Source of the DNA: Thermococcus zilligii AN1
Lineage (GTDB): Archaea > Methanobacteriota_B > Thermococci > Thermococcales > Thermococcaceae
Direction: 5' to 3'
Length of the DNA stretch: 64,000 bases
NCBI RefSeq assembly: GCF_000258515.1
Contig: NZ_AJLF01000001.1
Coordinates: forward strand, 992,001-1,056,000
Position numbers and translations under genes: made by a program. A model generated the notes under the pieces. That model saw only the letters and a program-made list of their open reading frames with translations, did not search any database and was not told the origin of the DNA. Shown in pieces: positions 8,358 through 17,143 of the stretch. Numbering within the stretch: position 1 is the first letter of the stretch; the number at the start of each line of letters is the position of its first letter.

Positions 8358-8585
8358 ATGATTGTTCCGTTGAACTCCCTTCGGCCGGGCGAGGCTGGTA
8401 TCGTCGTGAACCTCCAGGGAGGGCCGAACTTCAGGAGCAGGCTCTACGCCATGGGCCTCGCCCCCGGTGCAGCGGTCAGAGTCGTCAGCGTCTACAGCTC
8501 CGGGCCGGTCGTGGTTGAGGTCGGGGGGACAAGGCTGGCCCTCGGGAGAGGAATGGCCTCAAAGGTTCTCGTGAGAAAGCTCTGA
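8358..8585 (+). CDS. feoA: FeoA, ferrous iron transport accessory protein
   Basis: A 75-residue SH3-like cytosolic protein that assists the FeoB iron channel. The typical pattern is visible: PLNSLRPGEAGIV, GGPNFRSRLYAMGLAPGAAVRVV and a final GTRLALGRGMASKVLVRKL. GGTGATGATC places the start at ATG 8358 rather than at the in-frame GTG or ATG just before. Its stop is 10 bp before feoB, and the operon is preceded by two TTAGG-type operators, so iron-dependent repression is likely. Confidence 0.92.
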   Translation: MIVPLNSLRPGEAGIVVNLQGGPNFRSRLYAMGLAPGAAVRVVSVYSSGPVVVEVGGTRLALGRGMASKVLVRKL

Positions 8586-8595
8586 GGTGGTAGAC

Positions 8596-10572
8596 ATGGC
8601 GATGAAGGTCATTGCCCTGGCTGGAAACCCCAACGTTGGTAAGACCACGGTATTCAACGCGCTCACGGGAATGAGGCAACACGTGGGCAACTGGCCCGGA
8701 GTAACAGTGGAGAAGAAGGAGGGAATTTTTGAGTATAAAGGTGAGCGCTTTTTAGTAGTTGACCTTCCGGGAACTTACTCCCTCACCGCCCATTCCGCTG
8801 ATGAGCTCGTTGCAAGGGACTTTCTCCTCAACGGAAACCCGGACGTTGTGGTAAACGTTGTCGACGCAACCTCCGTCCTCAGGAACCTGTATCTGACGAT
8901 GGAAATCTTTGAGATGGGCATTAAAAACGTCGTCATAGCCCTCAACAAGATAGACCTTGCCGAGAAGAAAGGCATAAAGATAGACGTCGGGAGGATGTCA
9001 AAGGTCCTCGGCGTCCCCGTCGTTGCCCTCAGTGCCCGGGAAGAAAGGGGCCTTGAGGGGCTGAAGGAGGCCATACTGAAGGTTGCCCACGGAGAAATCG
9101 CTGGCACCCCGGTCATACCCCAGTACGAGCCAGAGGTGGAGAGGGAGATAGAGCACATCTCACAATGCCTGGAAGAAACCAGGCTTGCCTCCCGCTATCC
9201 CCCGCGCTGGCTCGCGATAAAGCTCCTCCAGCGCGATGACGAAGTTATAAAGCTCGTGAAGAGGCATCTCGGGGAGGAAAAGCTCAACGAGATAATGACG
9301 CACATCGGCGAACTTGAGGAAAAGTACGGGAGGGCCATAGACCTCATAATAGCCGGCCAGAAGTTCGAGTTCATAGACAGGCTCACCCACGAGTTCATGA
9401 CCCATGAGCGGCTGAGGGAAGAGACCTTTACGGACCAGCTCGACAGGATCCTCATCCACCCGGTTTACGGGTTCGTGGCTATGGCGCTCGTCTTCTACGC
9501 CCTCTTCAAGTTCGTCTTTACCTTTGGCCTGCCATTGCAGGAAGCCCTTGACAACGCTTTCTCGTCCTTTGGGGAGTGGCTTGCACCTCAAATAGCGAAC
9601 GAGACGCTCAGTGGTCTGGTCGGTGGTATCATCAGTGGCGTCGGGATGGTACTCAGCTTTTTCCCGCTCGTCTTCCTCCTGTTTTTTGCCCTGAGCTTCC
9701 TCGAGGATTTAGGGTATATGGCAAGGGTGGCAGTCTTAATGGAGGGTATATTCCGGAGGTTCGGCCTTCCCGGAAAGGCAATAATACCCCTCATACTCGG
9801 GCTCGGCTGTAACGTTCCGGCAGTGATGGCGACCAGAACCCTCGATGAAGAGAAGGACAGACTGGTCACGATGTTCGTGAGCCCCTTCATCCCCTGCTCC
9901 GCCAGGCTGAGCGTTATAAGTTTCCTCGCCGGCACTTTCTTCGGCTCAAACCAGGCCCTCGTTGCCCTCAGTGTTTACCTGCTGGCCTTCGGCGTGGCCC
10001 TGCTTTCAGCGTGGATTGTGGGCCACTTTATTCAAGGGGAGGGCAGTCCGTTCGTCATAGAACTTCCCGAGTACAACATTCCGACCTGGAAAACCCTCCT
10101 CCTGCACTCCTGGGAGAGGAGCAAGGAGTTCGTGAAAAAAGCGGGCACCGTAATACTCGCGGGGGCAATCGCCATCTGGTACTTCAGCAACTTCCCGGCA
10201 CCCATGGGAACCGGTGAGAGCTACGCCGAAAAGCTTGGACACCTCTTTGAGCCCTACATCAGGCTGATGGGTCTCGACTGGAAGGCAGCAGTAAGCCTGC
10301 TCTTCGGCATAGTGGCGAAAGAGAACGTGATATCGACCTACGGCGTCCTCTACGGGAGCGAGGAAGCGATAAGGAACGCCCTAACTCCCCTCCAGGCGTA
10401 CGTCCTGGCGGTCGTTACGACCCTCTACATACCCTGTATAGCCACTGTAGGCGCCATAAGGGCAGAGAGCGGCTGGAAGTGGGCTACGGCGGTTACCCTC
10501 TACACGATAGGCGTGGCCTCGGTGATCGGCATTATCGTCTGGCACCTTGGCATTGCCCTGGGAGTTTCTTAA
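8596..10572 (+). CDS. feoB: FeoB, ferrous iron transporter with G domain
   Basis: A 658-residue inner-membrane Fe(II) transporter. The N-terminal G protein carries G1 GNPNVGKT (residues 10-17), G3 DLPG and G4 NKID, followed by a GDI-like helical segment (to about 260) and the membrane domain. Both gate repeats are seen: LGLGCNVPAVMATR near residue 405 with the adjacent FIPCSARLSV, and VVTTLYIPCIATVGA near 620. RBS GAGGTGGT precedes ATG 8596. The gene is intact and of normal length, lying between feoA and a feoC-like gene. Confidence 0.96.
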   Translation: MAMKVIALAGNPNVGKTTVFNALTGMRQHVGNWPGVTVEKKEGIFEYKGERFLVVDLPGTYSLTAHSADELVARDFLLNGNPDVVVNVVDATSVLRNLYLTMEIFEMGIKNVVIALNKIDLAEKKGIKIDVGRMSKVLGVPVVALSAREERGLEGLKEAILKVAHGEIAGTPVIPQYEPEVEREIEHISQCLEETRLASRYPPRWLAIKLLQRDDEVIKLVKRHLGEEKLNEIMTHIGELEEKYGRAIDLIIAGQKFEFIDRLTHEFMTHERLREETFTDQLDRILIHPVYGFVAMALVFYALFKFVFTFGLPLQEALDNAFSSFGEWLAPQIANETLSGLVGGIISGVGMVLSFFPLVFLLFFALSFLEDLGYMARVAVLMEGIFRRFGLPGKAIIPLILGLGCNVPAVMATRTLDEEKDRLVTMFVSPFIPCSARLSVISFLAGTFFGSNQALVALSVYLLAFGVALLSAWIVGHFIQGEGSPFVIELPEYNIPTWKTLLLHSWERSKEFVKKAGTVILAGAIAIWYFSNFPAPMGTGESYAEKLGHLFEPYIRLMGLDWKAAVSLLFGIVAKENVISTYGVLYGSEEAIRNALTPLQAYVLAVVTTLYIPCIATVGAIRAESGWKWATAVTLYTIGVASVIGIIVWHLGIALGVS

Positions 10573-10583
10573 CAGCTGGAGGG

Positions 10584-10853
10584 ATGAAAGTGGGAAAACT
10601 GGAGAAAGTCCTGGAATTGATCAAAGGGGGAACCACGAGGGAGGACGAGATAGCCGAAAAGCTGGGAATAGCACAGGAAGAGGTCGCTGGGATGATAAAA
10701 ATCCTTGAAAGCCTGGGCTACGTTGAGAGGGTCGAACACGGCGCGGAATCGTGCAAAACCTGCCCGCTGAATAAGATCTGCTGGGGGTCTTGCCTCAGGC
10801 CAGGCGTTGAGACGTTTAAACTGACGGACAAAGCTTTCTCCCTAAAAAAGTGA
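10584..10853 (+). CDS. feoC: FeoC-like winged-helix protein with four cysteines
   Basis: An 89-residue protein. Residues 1-50 form a winged helix (LEKVLELIKGGTTREDEIAEKLG); residues 57-70 hold CKTC-x5-C-x3-C, an arrangement suited to an iron-sulfur cluster or zinc, as in FeoC proteins that couple iron or redox state to FeoB stability or transcription. GGAGGG precedes ATG 10584, 11 bp after the feoB stop, so it is the third gene of the operon. The gene symbol is assigned by position and architecture, not by strong sequence identity. Confidence 0.7.
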   Translation: MKVGKLEKVLELIKGGTTREDEIAEKLGIAQEEVAGMIKILESLGYVERVEHGAESCKTCPLNKICWGSCLRPGVETFKLTDKAFSLKK

Positions 10854-10875
10854 AACCCATTGCTCACCGAGAGGG

Positions 10876-10901
10876 ATATATTTTACGGCCGTAAAATATA
10901 T
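10876..10901. promoter_or_regulatory. 26-bp perfect palindrome at nucleotidyltransferase promoter
   Basis: Two 13-base arms, ATATATTTTACGG and CCGTAAAATATAT, form an uninterrupted palindrome. The right arm runs into AATATATAAGC, a good TATA box for the gene starting at 10937, so a dimeric regulator bound here would block TBP. As RNA it would also form a hairpin and could end the feo transcript. The role is inferred. Confidence 0.6.
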
Positions 10902-10936
10902 AAGCCCCGGAAGATAAGGCTATAGTGGTGGGGATC

Positions 10937-12178
10937 ATGAAAGCGGTTATTCTAGCCGGTGGTTTTGGAACCCGCCTGAGGCCGATATCCTCAACGAGAC
11001 CGAAGCCGATGGTGCCCGTTCTCGGAAAGCCCAACCTGCAGTACATCCTGGAGACCATCGAGAAGATCCCGGAAATAGATGAGGTCATACTTTCCGTTCA
11101 CTACATGCGCGGCGAGATAAGGGAGTTCATAGACGAGAAGATGGCCGACTATCCCAAGGACATACGCTTTGTAAACGACCCGATGCCCCTCGAAACGGGC
11201 GGTGCCCTCAAGAACGTTGAGAACTACGTTGACGGGGACTTCCTGGTAATTTACAGCGACGTCTTCACGAACTTCAACTTCAGGGAGCTCATAGATGCCC
11301 ACAAGAACAACGGTGGCTTAATAACGGTTGCCGTGACCAAAGTCTACGAGCCAGAGCGCTTCGGTGTTGTCGAGGCCGATAACGATGGCAAAGTCACCCA
11401 CTTTGAGGAAAAGCCCAAGCGGCCCAAGAGCAACCTGGTTGATGCGGGGATCTACATGGTGAACAGGAAAGTCCTCGAGGAAATTCCCGCTGGAAAGGAG
11501 GTCTACTTTGAAAGGGAAGTGCTTCCAAAGTTTGTCGCCAGAGGAGAAGTCTATGCCTACAAGATGCCGAAGGATTACTACTGGATCGACCTCGGCACCC
11601 CGGAGGATCTCTTCTACGCCCACCAGATAGCCATGGATGAGATAGCCAAGAACAACGGCTACATTACCGTCAGGGAGAACGCCGAAGTTCCCGAGGACGT
11701 CGAGATCCAGGGGCCGGTTTACATCGATGAGGGGGCTAAGATAGGCCACGGGGTTAAGATCAAGTCCTACACCTACATCGGGCCCAACACCATAGTGGAA
11801 GACAAAGCCTACTTCAAGCGCGCGATCCTCATCGGGAGCAACATAGTCAAGTCCGGGGCGGAGATAAAGGACAGCATCCTCGGCGAAGGCGTTGTGGTTG
11901 GAAAGAACGTCCTCATCAAAGAGAACGCCGTGGTCGGCGACTACGCGAGGATAAGCGATGACCTCGTAATCTACGGCGCCAAGGTGCTCCCCTGGAAGAA
12001 GGTGGATGAGTACGAAGCGTACATAAAGGTAAAGCTCGACCCCACAAAGGTAAGGCCCGGCCAGTACCCTGACCGCTGCCCGCTCGGCCTGCCGGAGTGC
12101 ATCTACAAGAAGTTCAAGGCCATAGCCAGCGAGAAGCCGCCCTGCGATGAATGCATAGAGAACCAGTGGCTGTTCTGA
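10937..12178 (+). CDS. Sugar-1-phosphate nucleotidyltransferase with LbH and Cys-rich tail
   Basis: A 413-residue enzyme predicted to join a sugar-1-phosphate to an NTP. The N-terminal GT-A-like domain has the activation loop AGGFGTRLRPIS, a PKPM segment, the IYSDVFTN strand, FEEKPKRP and the YYWIDLGTPEDL block. Residues about 245-360 are left-handed beta-helix hexapeptide repeats (GPVYIDEGAKIGHGVKIKS onward). It resembles GDP-mannose/UDP-GlcNAc pyrophosphorylases of archaea; mannose-1-phosphate guanylyltransferase is the usual annotation. An unusual tail carries four cysteines as C-x6-C and C-x2-C, possibly a metal site. GGTGGGGATC supports ATG 10937. Confidence 0.8.
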   Translation: MKAVILAGGFGTRLRPISSTRPKPMVPVLGKPNLQYILETIEKIPEIDEVILSVHYMRGEIREFIDEKMADYPKDIRFVNDPMPLETGGALKNVENYVDGDFLVIYSDVFTNFNFRELIDAHKNNGGLITVAVTKVYEPERFGVVEADNDGKVTHFEEKPKRPKSNLVDAGIYMVNRKVLEEIPAGKEVYFEREVLPKFVARGEVYAYKMPKDYYWIDLGTPEDLFYAHQIAMDEIAKNNGYITVRENAEVPEDVEIQGPVYIDEGAKIGHGVKIKSYTYIGPNTIVEDKAYFKRAILIGSNIVKSGAEIKDSILGEGVVVGKNVLIKENAVVGDYARISDDLVIYGAKVLPWKKVDEYEAYIKVKLDPTKVRPGQYPDRCPLGLPECIYKKFKAIASEKPPCDECIENQWLF

Positions 12179-12285
12179 GCTTTTTACCCTTTGCCCTTTT
12201 TACTGCTCTCTGGGATGTAGAGGTCAGACGCTAACGTCTTCTCTCTAAGGGGGATGCGAGAATTACCGGAGATCTGTGGATACAA

Positions 12286-12441
12286 TAGTCCTGGGGCCTG
12301 CTTGCTGGCAGTCCTCTTTTCCTATTTGATATAGCTCATGGCAACCCCCCATCAGCGCCGGTGGGCGTTGCCGTGGCCTTGATTCCCTACTTAACCACGC
12401 TGAGTTCACGAAAGTCCCATGGGGATGGTGTCCAAGTATAG
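12286..12441 (+). pseudogene. Remnant of a hydrophobic protein gene
   Basis: Between two stops (12286-12288 and 12439-12441) a frame reads a hydrophobic stretch, SWGLLAGSPLFLFDIAHGN followed by VGVAVALIPYLTTL, then a basic end. There is no start codon, and neighbouring frames hold equally short hydrophobic pieces (SPGACLLAVLFSYLI). The frame ends overlapping the start of the next gene, as if it were the tail of an upstream operon partner whose beginning is lost. The rest of 12179-12420 shows nothing else I can name. Confidence 0.3.
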
Positions 12442-13787
12442 AGAGGCCAGGGAATACTCCAAACTCCGCGGAATCGAGGAGGCGCAATCTTTGCCCTCGT
12501 CTCAATACTAATTGCTTCCACGCTCGCTTTAGTGTTGTTAGTGGCGGTCTTCACTGACGCATATATAGGCTTCAATTACACAGAGACCAAGGTGGTAAAA
12601 AGGGATGGCTTGTAGTTAAGTCCAGTTTGCTAAAGTTCTGGGATTCAGGAAATACAGTCAAAATACCACTCTCCGATGAAAAGTTTCAGTCTGTCCTTGA
12701 TGAATGGAAGAAGGCCCATCCCAAGGGTGTTGGCTCTTCACTGATGATCTCCGTCTGGGTTCTGGACCACGAAAATGGGAAGCTTTACCGGGGTTTCGCC
12801 GTGGTTAACTACGACACTGCCGAGGTCTCAAAGGGCATCGAGAAGACCGTGAAGATCAACATAAACAAATTACCCTCATCCCCCATTGTAGCCAGCACGA
12901 AGAGCGATAGTGTGACGCCCTTGTATTCCAACAAGCATTTCTTCTACTGGAAGACCGACTGGAGCCTATCCTGGAGACCCTCAGACTACATCGAAGTGCC
13001 TGTTCTTATCGTGGACAATAAATATTCTAATTCCGGTGTTATTAACGCATGGATAGACATTATCAAGGAGTACTACACCAGATTTGGACTTACCGTAGCT
13101 TATGGCTACAAGATTTCAGAGAAGAGCACTCCAAGTTTAGACATCTACGGGAACGACTTCTACACAATGACAGGTAGGTATTACTTCTCGCGTAGCATTC
13201 TCCTCGCACCTAACCAGAAGGGTTATATTTACATACGTGCAAAACCATACCATTTGCACCAGAAAGAATACTTCTGCACTGCCAGTCTAAACAAGTGCGT
13301 CCCAACTGGAGAGGAGCGCGTTCAGGAAGGCATCAATAACATAGAGACCACAGTAGAGAATTATATCGCAGGGGGAAGCAGGAATGGACTGCCAGACTCA
13401 GAGATTATGAGATGGATATACAGTGGGACTGATATGAGATACGGCACCATCCTTAGAGTTGGAGACTCAAAAAGTCTTGCCCAACTGATTTCGGGTGCTT
13501 CCGGGGCATGTTCAGTGAATTTTGGGATTGGGATTCCGGTAGGTGCCCTCGCAGTGGCATTAAGCGGTGGGGCCGTTCCTCCATGGGCCGCAGGGTTGAG
13601 CGCAGGTATATACTACACCTCTTCGAGCTCTCTTAATGTATACGGGGGGATTCAGAATTATGGGAAGTGGAATGGCGTTGGCCAGGACATTTCAGAATAC
13701 ATCTATTTGGGAACCAGCACATACACCTACCATGTAGGGGCCTGCGATACGAAAGTCCCAATCGGTATCTACATTGAAAGTGATTGA
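12419..13787 (+). pseudogene. Membrane-anchored surface protein gene with two frameshifts
   Basis: Not recognised by family. A short basic start (ATG 12419 or 12425: MVSKYREAREYSKLRG) reads in one frame, a transmembrane segment (GGAIFALVSILIASTLALVL) in the next, and about 390 residues in a third. Adding one base near 12475 and one A to the A-run at 12597-12601 gives one continuous type II membrane protein of roughly 450 residues. The long part is rich in Tyr, Ser and aromatic beta-strand patterns. It holds FCTASLNKC and a Gly/Ala-rich hydrophobic C-terminal block (VNFGIGIPVGALAVALSGG, about 13520-13580). It may be a decayed gene or two sequencing indels. The secreted protein at 14120 follows on the same strand. 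Confidence 0.5.
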
Positions 13788-14119
13788 ACACTTGGCTTCA
13801 TGGTGGCCGAGGAGAGGGAAGACAAAATCACAAAGTTGTCATTGTGGCCCACCTTGTATGTATAAACAATTTCTGCTTTTTTCTTAGAGTTGCGTAATTC
13901 CAACGGCGGTTTTGCCAACTGCTTGATGAAGATAAGGGAGAGCAAACATGAGTGCCATGACCGGTGGTTCGGCCACAAGAAGCTTTAGGTAGCTTTCTTC
14001 CCCGCGCAGTCATTCTGGGTACCGTACTTTTGCCGTTATGTTGCCTTAGATGTCTTCAAATCACGTTTTGTAGAAAGACTTATAAAGACTACAGTGAACA
14101 GTTATATTTGGGCGATATT
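13788..14119. other. 332-bp gap between accessory surface-protein genes
   Basis: I see no intact gene. On the minus strand a 34-residue frame without a start codon (about 13885-13990) reads KLLVAEPPVMALMFALPYLH and ends in a stop, possibly a membrane-protein scrap. A plausible TATA (AGACTTATAAAGAC, about 14078-14091) precedes the gene at 14120 by about 30 bp. Confidence 0.4.
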
Positions 14120-15670
14120 ATGAGAAGAATCCTCATAATACTGGCCATGGTGTTATTACTGGGAAGTGCGGTTTTAGGGGCGGCTGTATATAGCATCCCC
14201 GTGGATTCTAAGGAATACCTTGGAGCAAAAGTTGAGTACAGGCAGAGCTTTATATTCGGCCCTAACTTTGAAATCGAGCTTCCCCAGAAAGGATACGGAA
14301 TCGTCACGGTGTCCCTTCTGCTTCCCAACGGTTCTCTAATGGATCTTGGAACGTTCTCTGGGCGGGATAAGATAAAAATAAGCTACGGCAGGCTTGTAAA
14401 AGCCACGGAAATCTGGGATCTTTACCTGAAAACTGCGAATATCAATTCCAGCGCGGTGTCTCCCTCTCTGTTGCTAATGGGAACACTTCAAGACGAAAAC
14501 GGCAACGTAAAATATTTCATAAAAGCCGTGCCTATTAACGTGGGGAAAGTGCTCGAGGGGAGAAGCATCCAGGTGAAGCTACCCAGGGAGAGCTCCAAAA
14601 CCCTCTACAGCGGGGCACAAATAAGGGAGAAGTTTAGACCTGCCGGGCCCCAAAAAGCTAATGGAGACGCAGCTTCGGCAGCTACCGAAAACTGGCCGCC
14701 AGGCTTTGACTATGATCAGTGCTACCCGAAATGTAACCCCTGGACGGGAATTTGTTACCTCCTCTGCCTTGTGTGGAAACTTGAAGAAGTCATAACCTCG
14801 GCCCCTAACACAATCATCCCCCTGGCGGCTTTCCAGGTTACTGGAGATACCAACGCAATATACGCAGTTTTGATCACGGCACTGTACAAACAAAAAACGG
14901 TACAAAACCTTGAGCTCTCATTCTCTGCAGCGGCTGCTGTGGAAAAAGGTGGTAGCAGCTCTTCAATTGAAGCAGAGGTTGCGGGCTTTTCATACACAAT
15001 CAACACAAAGGATTTGAGCATCCCCGGTTCAGACACCCTGATCTGGGGGTCGAGTATTACAAGTCCTTCTGTGATCGGAGCAGGGATAAAGGGAAACGTG
15101 GTACTGGCAAAGTACCGTCTTTACTTGTGGGATGGCTTCTCCTCCCTACCCCTTGGTGATGTCGCATACGTAATCCTTGGAAAGCCAGACGAGAGAGATA
15201 TGAATCTTAGAAGTTTTGTGGAACCGGGATGGCCCGGTCAGGACGGGGGGATAATGAGAAAGACCATGTGGTTTGTCCACAGTTACTGGGAGCCTTCGTT
15301 TTACAAAGAGCAAGCAGGACGTTTGGTAGTATATGACCTGAACTATGTTCAAAGTACCCAGACTCTCCCCCTATTCGCCGCCTCAGCAGCTGTGCTTGGG
15401 ACCCTTAGTTACAGCAACCTTGAACTTGCGCCTTTCATTATGGCAGTTGGAGTAGGATTCAAAACAGACAGCGTGCAATATTCTTTAATTCACGTCGCTT
15501 TCCTGCTGAAAGAGGAGTACAAAGATGGACTCGTGACGGGAAAAGTGTATTCGAGCAAAATCAAGTTCCACTACAATGGTAACGAGTACAAACTGGCGGG
15601 TATGTATGGGGACGTCTATGTCAGCACCGGTGGAAACTTGCCGCCTTATGACAATTCCAGCGGCCAGTAA
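14120..15670 (+). CDS. Unrecognised secreted protein, 516 aa
   Basis: The start MRRILIILAMVLLLGSAVLGA is a clear signal peptide or anchor, so the protein acts outside the cell. The mature part has beta-rich segments, a central cysteine cluster (CYPKCNPWTGICYLLC, about residues 202-217) that could form two disulfides, several Ser/Gly- and Ala-rich patches (SAAAAVEKGGSSSS) and a C-terminal region of alternating hydrophobic residues. No CGP-CTERM tail, catalytic motif or known domain is seen. ATG 14120 lies about 30 bp after a TATA-like TTATAAAG and lacks a strong ribosome binding site. Its neighbour at 12419 has a similar style (anchored, Tyr-rich, late hydrophobic block), so the two may work together. 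Confidence 0.6.
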   Translation: MRRILIILAMVLLLGSAVLGAAVYSIPVDSKEYLGAKVEYRQSFIFGPNFEIELPQKGYGIVTVSLLLPNGSLMDLGTFSGRDKIKISYGRLVKATEIWDLYLKTANINSSAVSPSLLLMGTLQDENGNVKYFIKAVPINVGKVLEGRSIQVKLPRESSKTLYSGAQIREKFRPAGPQKANGDAASAATENWPPGFDYDQCYPKCNPWTGICYLLCLVWKLEEVITSAPNTIIPLAAFQVTGDTNAIYAVLITALYKQKTVQNLELSFSAAAAVEKGGSSSSIEAEVAGFSYTINTKDLSIPGSDTLIWGSSITSPSVIGAGIKGNVVLAKYRLYLWDGFSSLPLGDVAYVILGKPDERDMNLRSFVEPGWPGQDGGIMRKTMWFVHSYWEPSFYKEQAGRLVVYDLNYVQSTQTLPLFAASAAVLGTLSYSNLELAPFIMAVGVGFKTDSVQYSLIHVAFLLKEEYKDGLVTGKVYSSKIKFHYNGNEYKLAGMYGDVYVSTGGNLPPYDNSSGQ

Positions 15671-15695
15671 ATTCTTCAAAATTTTAAATTTTCAA

Positions 15696-15994
15696 TTAAA
15701 GCACCCTCTTCCTGAACAGCAGCACGAGCGGGAGTAACCAAGCGAAGTGGGCCACAACGGCGACTGGGAAATCCAGGTAGTTGTTAATTGGAATGCCTTC
15801 AAAGACCCCGTAGAGCCAGTAAGTTGGTAGAAATGCCGTGAATTTCACGAGTATTTTGACCGTTGTGGTCTTTCCAGCGCCGTTCGGCCCAAGGAAGCCG
15901 TAGATTTCCCCGCCCCCACCGAGAAGCTGAGCCCATCAACGCCCCTCACATCGCCGTAGTACTTCCTAACGTTCTCAACCTCTATGGCCGACAT
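15696..15994 (-). pseudogene. ABC transporter remnant: ATPase head fused to permease tail
   Basis: ATG 15994 with GGTGAAAAC before it opens an ABC-2-type ATPase: MSAIEVENVRKYYGDVRGVDGLSFSV. One G is missing from a G-run (about 15914-15917). Past it the other frame continues EIYGFLGPNGAGKTTTVKIL, including the Walker A motif. Immediately after this the frame turns into the last segment of an ABC-2 permease (YWLYGVFEGIPINN to LLPLVLLFRKRVL, stop at 15696). An internal deletion has thus joined the first quarter of the ATPase to the end of its neighbouring permease. It cannot encode a working transporter. Confidence 0.75.
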
Positions 15995-16039
15995 GTTTTC
16001 ACCGGTTTAGGGTACGCGCTTGGTGTAGTTATAGTTAGC

Positions 16040-16055
16040 CCCGCACATGTGCGGG
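16040..16055. promoter_or_regulatory. 16-bp perfect palindrome upstream of ABC remnant
   Basis: CCCGCACATGTGCGGG lies between a TATA-like TTTTAAACTTTT (complement of about 16060-16072) and the ATG at 15994. The position suits an operator of the former ABC operon; a stable RNA hairpin in its leader is an alternative. Confidence 0.45.
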
Positions 16056-16078
16056 TTTGGAAAAGTTTAAAAGAGACC

Positions 16079-16477
16079 TCAGGTCTTAGCGGGCTTCTCT
16101 GCGAGAACCATGATCTCGATGTCGTCGAAGTCCACCTTTCTCTTTCCCCACCTCCCGGCGGTGCCATCCCAACGTGCTCCCTTATAGGAAATTTCGTCCC
16201 ATCCGGTGCCTCAATCTCCTCGAAGAATGTCATAGGGTTTGGATCAAAGAGGCCTTTCTCTATGTCCACCCCGGTGACCCTGTATCCCCTCCTTGCCAGC
16301 TCTATGGAGTGTCTCCCAACACCACAGCCCACATCCAAAATCTTCGCACCGGCGGGAAGCCTAAACTCCCGCATTATAAACTCAATTTCCTCCTTTGTGT
16401 TCTTTGTAAAAGGCTCGTCCCGATAGCAGGGTGCCTCGATATCAAAAAAATTCTTCCCATACGCTCTTTTTCATCAT
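16079..16477 (-). pseudogene. SAM methyltransferase remnant with internal deletions
   Basis: The start MMKKSVWEEFF (ATG 16477 or 16474) is thrown out of frame by a T7 run (16444-16450 on the plus strand as A7; six would keep the frame). The next frame reads EAPCYRDEPFTKNTKEEIEF, then the SAM motif ILDVGCGVGRHSIELARRG and VTGVDIEKG. It then jumps directly to FDPNPMTFFEEIEAPDGTKF, a segment that in full-length relatives lies about 90 residues later. After PIREH a second jump and shift leads to GTAGRWGKRKVDFDD and the end EIMVLAEKPAKT. The catalytic core is therefore gone. It ends next to the ABC remnant and starts 10 bp after the stop of the HTH-10 regulator on the same strand. Confidence 0.72.
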
Positions 16478-16486
16478 TTCTCTCCC

Positions 16487-17143
16487 CTATTCAATAACTT
16501 CCTCAAGTATCTTCCTCAGCGCTTTTCTTAGGTGCTCCTTCACGGTGGAAGGGCTCAGGCCGAGCATCTGGGAGAACTCCCTGAGGGTCACGCGCCTCGG
16601 ATTGTCGAAGTAGCCGCTCTTGTAGGCCAGAAGGAGAACCTCGAACTGCCTCCCGGTTAGCTTCAGAAGGAGATTTTTCTCAGGAGTGTACTCCTCAACG
16701 CTGACCACTCTGGCCCCGTAAACCTCCTTAACCGCCGAGATTACGTCCCCGAGGAGGCCTTCCTCACAGACGACGTAGATGTAAACCAACTCCGTGCTGA
16801 AGGTGCTCTTCTCAAAGACCACCATGCCCCTTTTCTGTACTTCCAGGAACCGGGAGACGTCCTCCGGGAGGGGCACATGGAGAAGGCTCGCCCTCACGCA
16901 GAGCAGGTAGTGATCGTTCTTCGGGATGAGCTTTGCGTCCTTCACGTAGGGAATTTCGAGCAGCTCGCCGAGAACCTCCTCCGGCTTCACGCCCTCCCTG
17001 AACTTGACCTCCACCAGCTTGACCACGTCGCTTCCGAGAAGGAAGTAAGTATCTCCATAACCCCACTCCACGGCCTCCAGGAAGCCCCTGAAGGCATTGA
17101 AATAGTCAAGGCTGATCGGGATGGAGAACTTTATCCTCTTCAT
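16487..17143 (-). CDS. HTH-10 (Bat-like) family transcriptional regulator
   Basis: A 218-residue archaeal regulator. Residues 1-150 form an alpha/beta sensor region of unknown ligand. Residues 160-218 form the HTH-10 domain first described in the bacterio-opsin activator: LTGRQFEVLLLAYKSGYFDNPRRVTL followed by the recognition part FSQMLGLSPSTVKEHLRKALRKI. The start at ATG 17143 follows GGTGCCCC. It is divergent from tldD (about 200 bp between starts), so control of tldDE is possible but unproven. The two genes downstream in its direction are both remnants. Confidence 0.75.
   Translation of the reverse strand: MKRIKFSIPISLDYFNAFRGFLEAVEWGYGDTYFLLGSDVVKLVEVKFREGVKPEEVLGELLEIPYVKDAKLIPKNDHYLLCVRASLLHVPLPEDVSRFLEVQKRGMVVFEKSTFSTELVYIYVVCEEGLLGDVISAVKEVYGARVVSVEEYTPEKNLLLKLTGRQFEVLLLAYKSGYFDNPRRVTLREFSQMLGLSPSTVKEHLRKALRKILEEVIE

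Noticed and set aside
12340-12372. GGCAAC...GTTGCC inverted repeat as a terminator or IS end
   Set aside because: The arms are only six bases around a 20-base GC-rich loop inside a degraded coding stretch; chance is a sufficient explanation.
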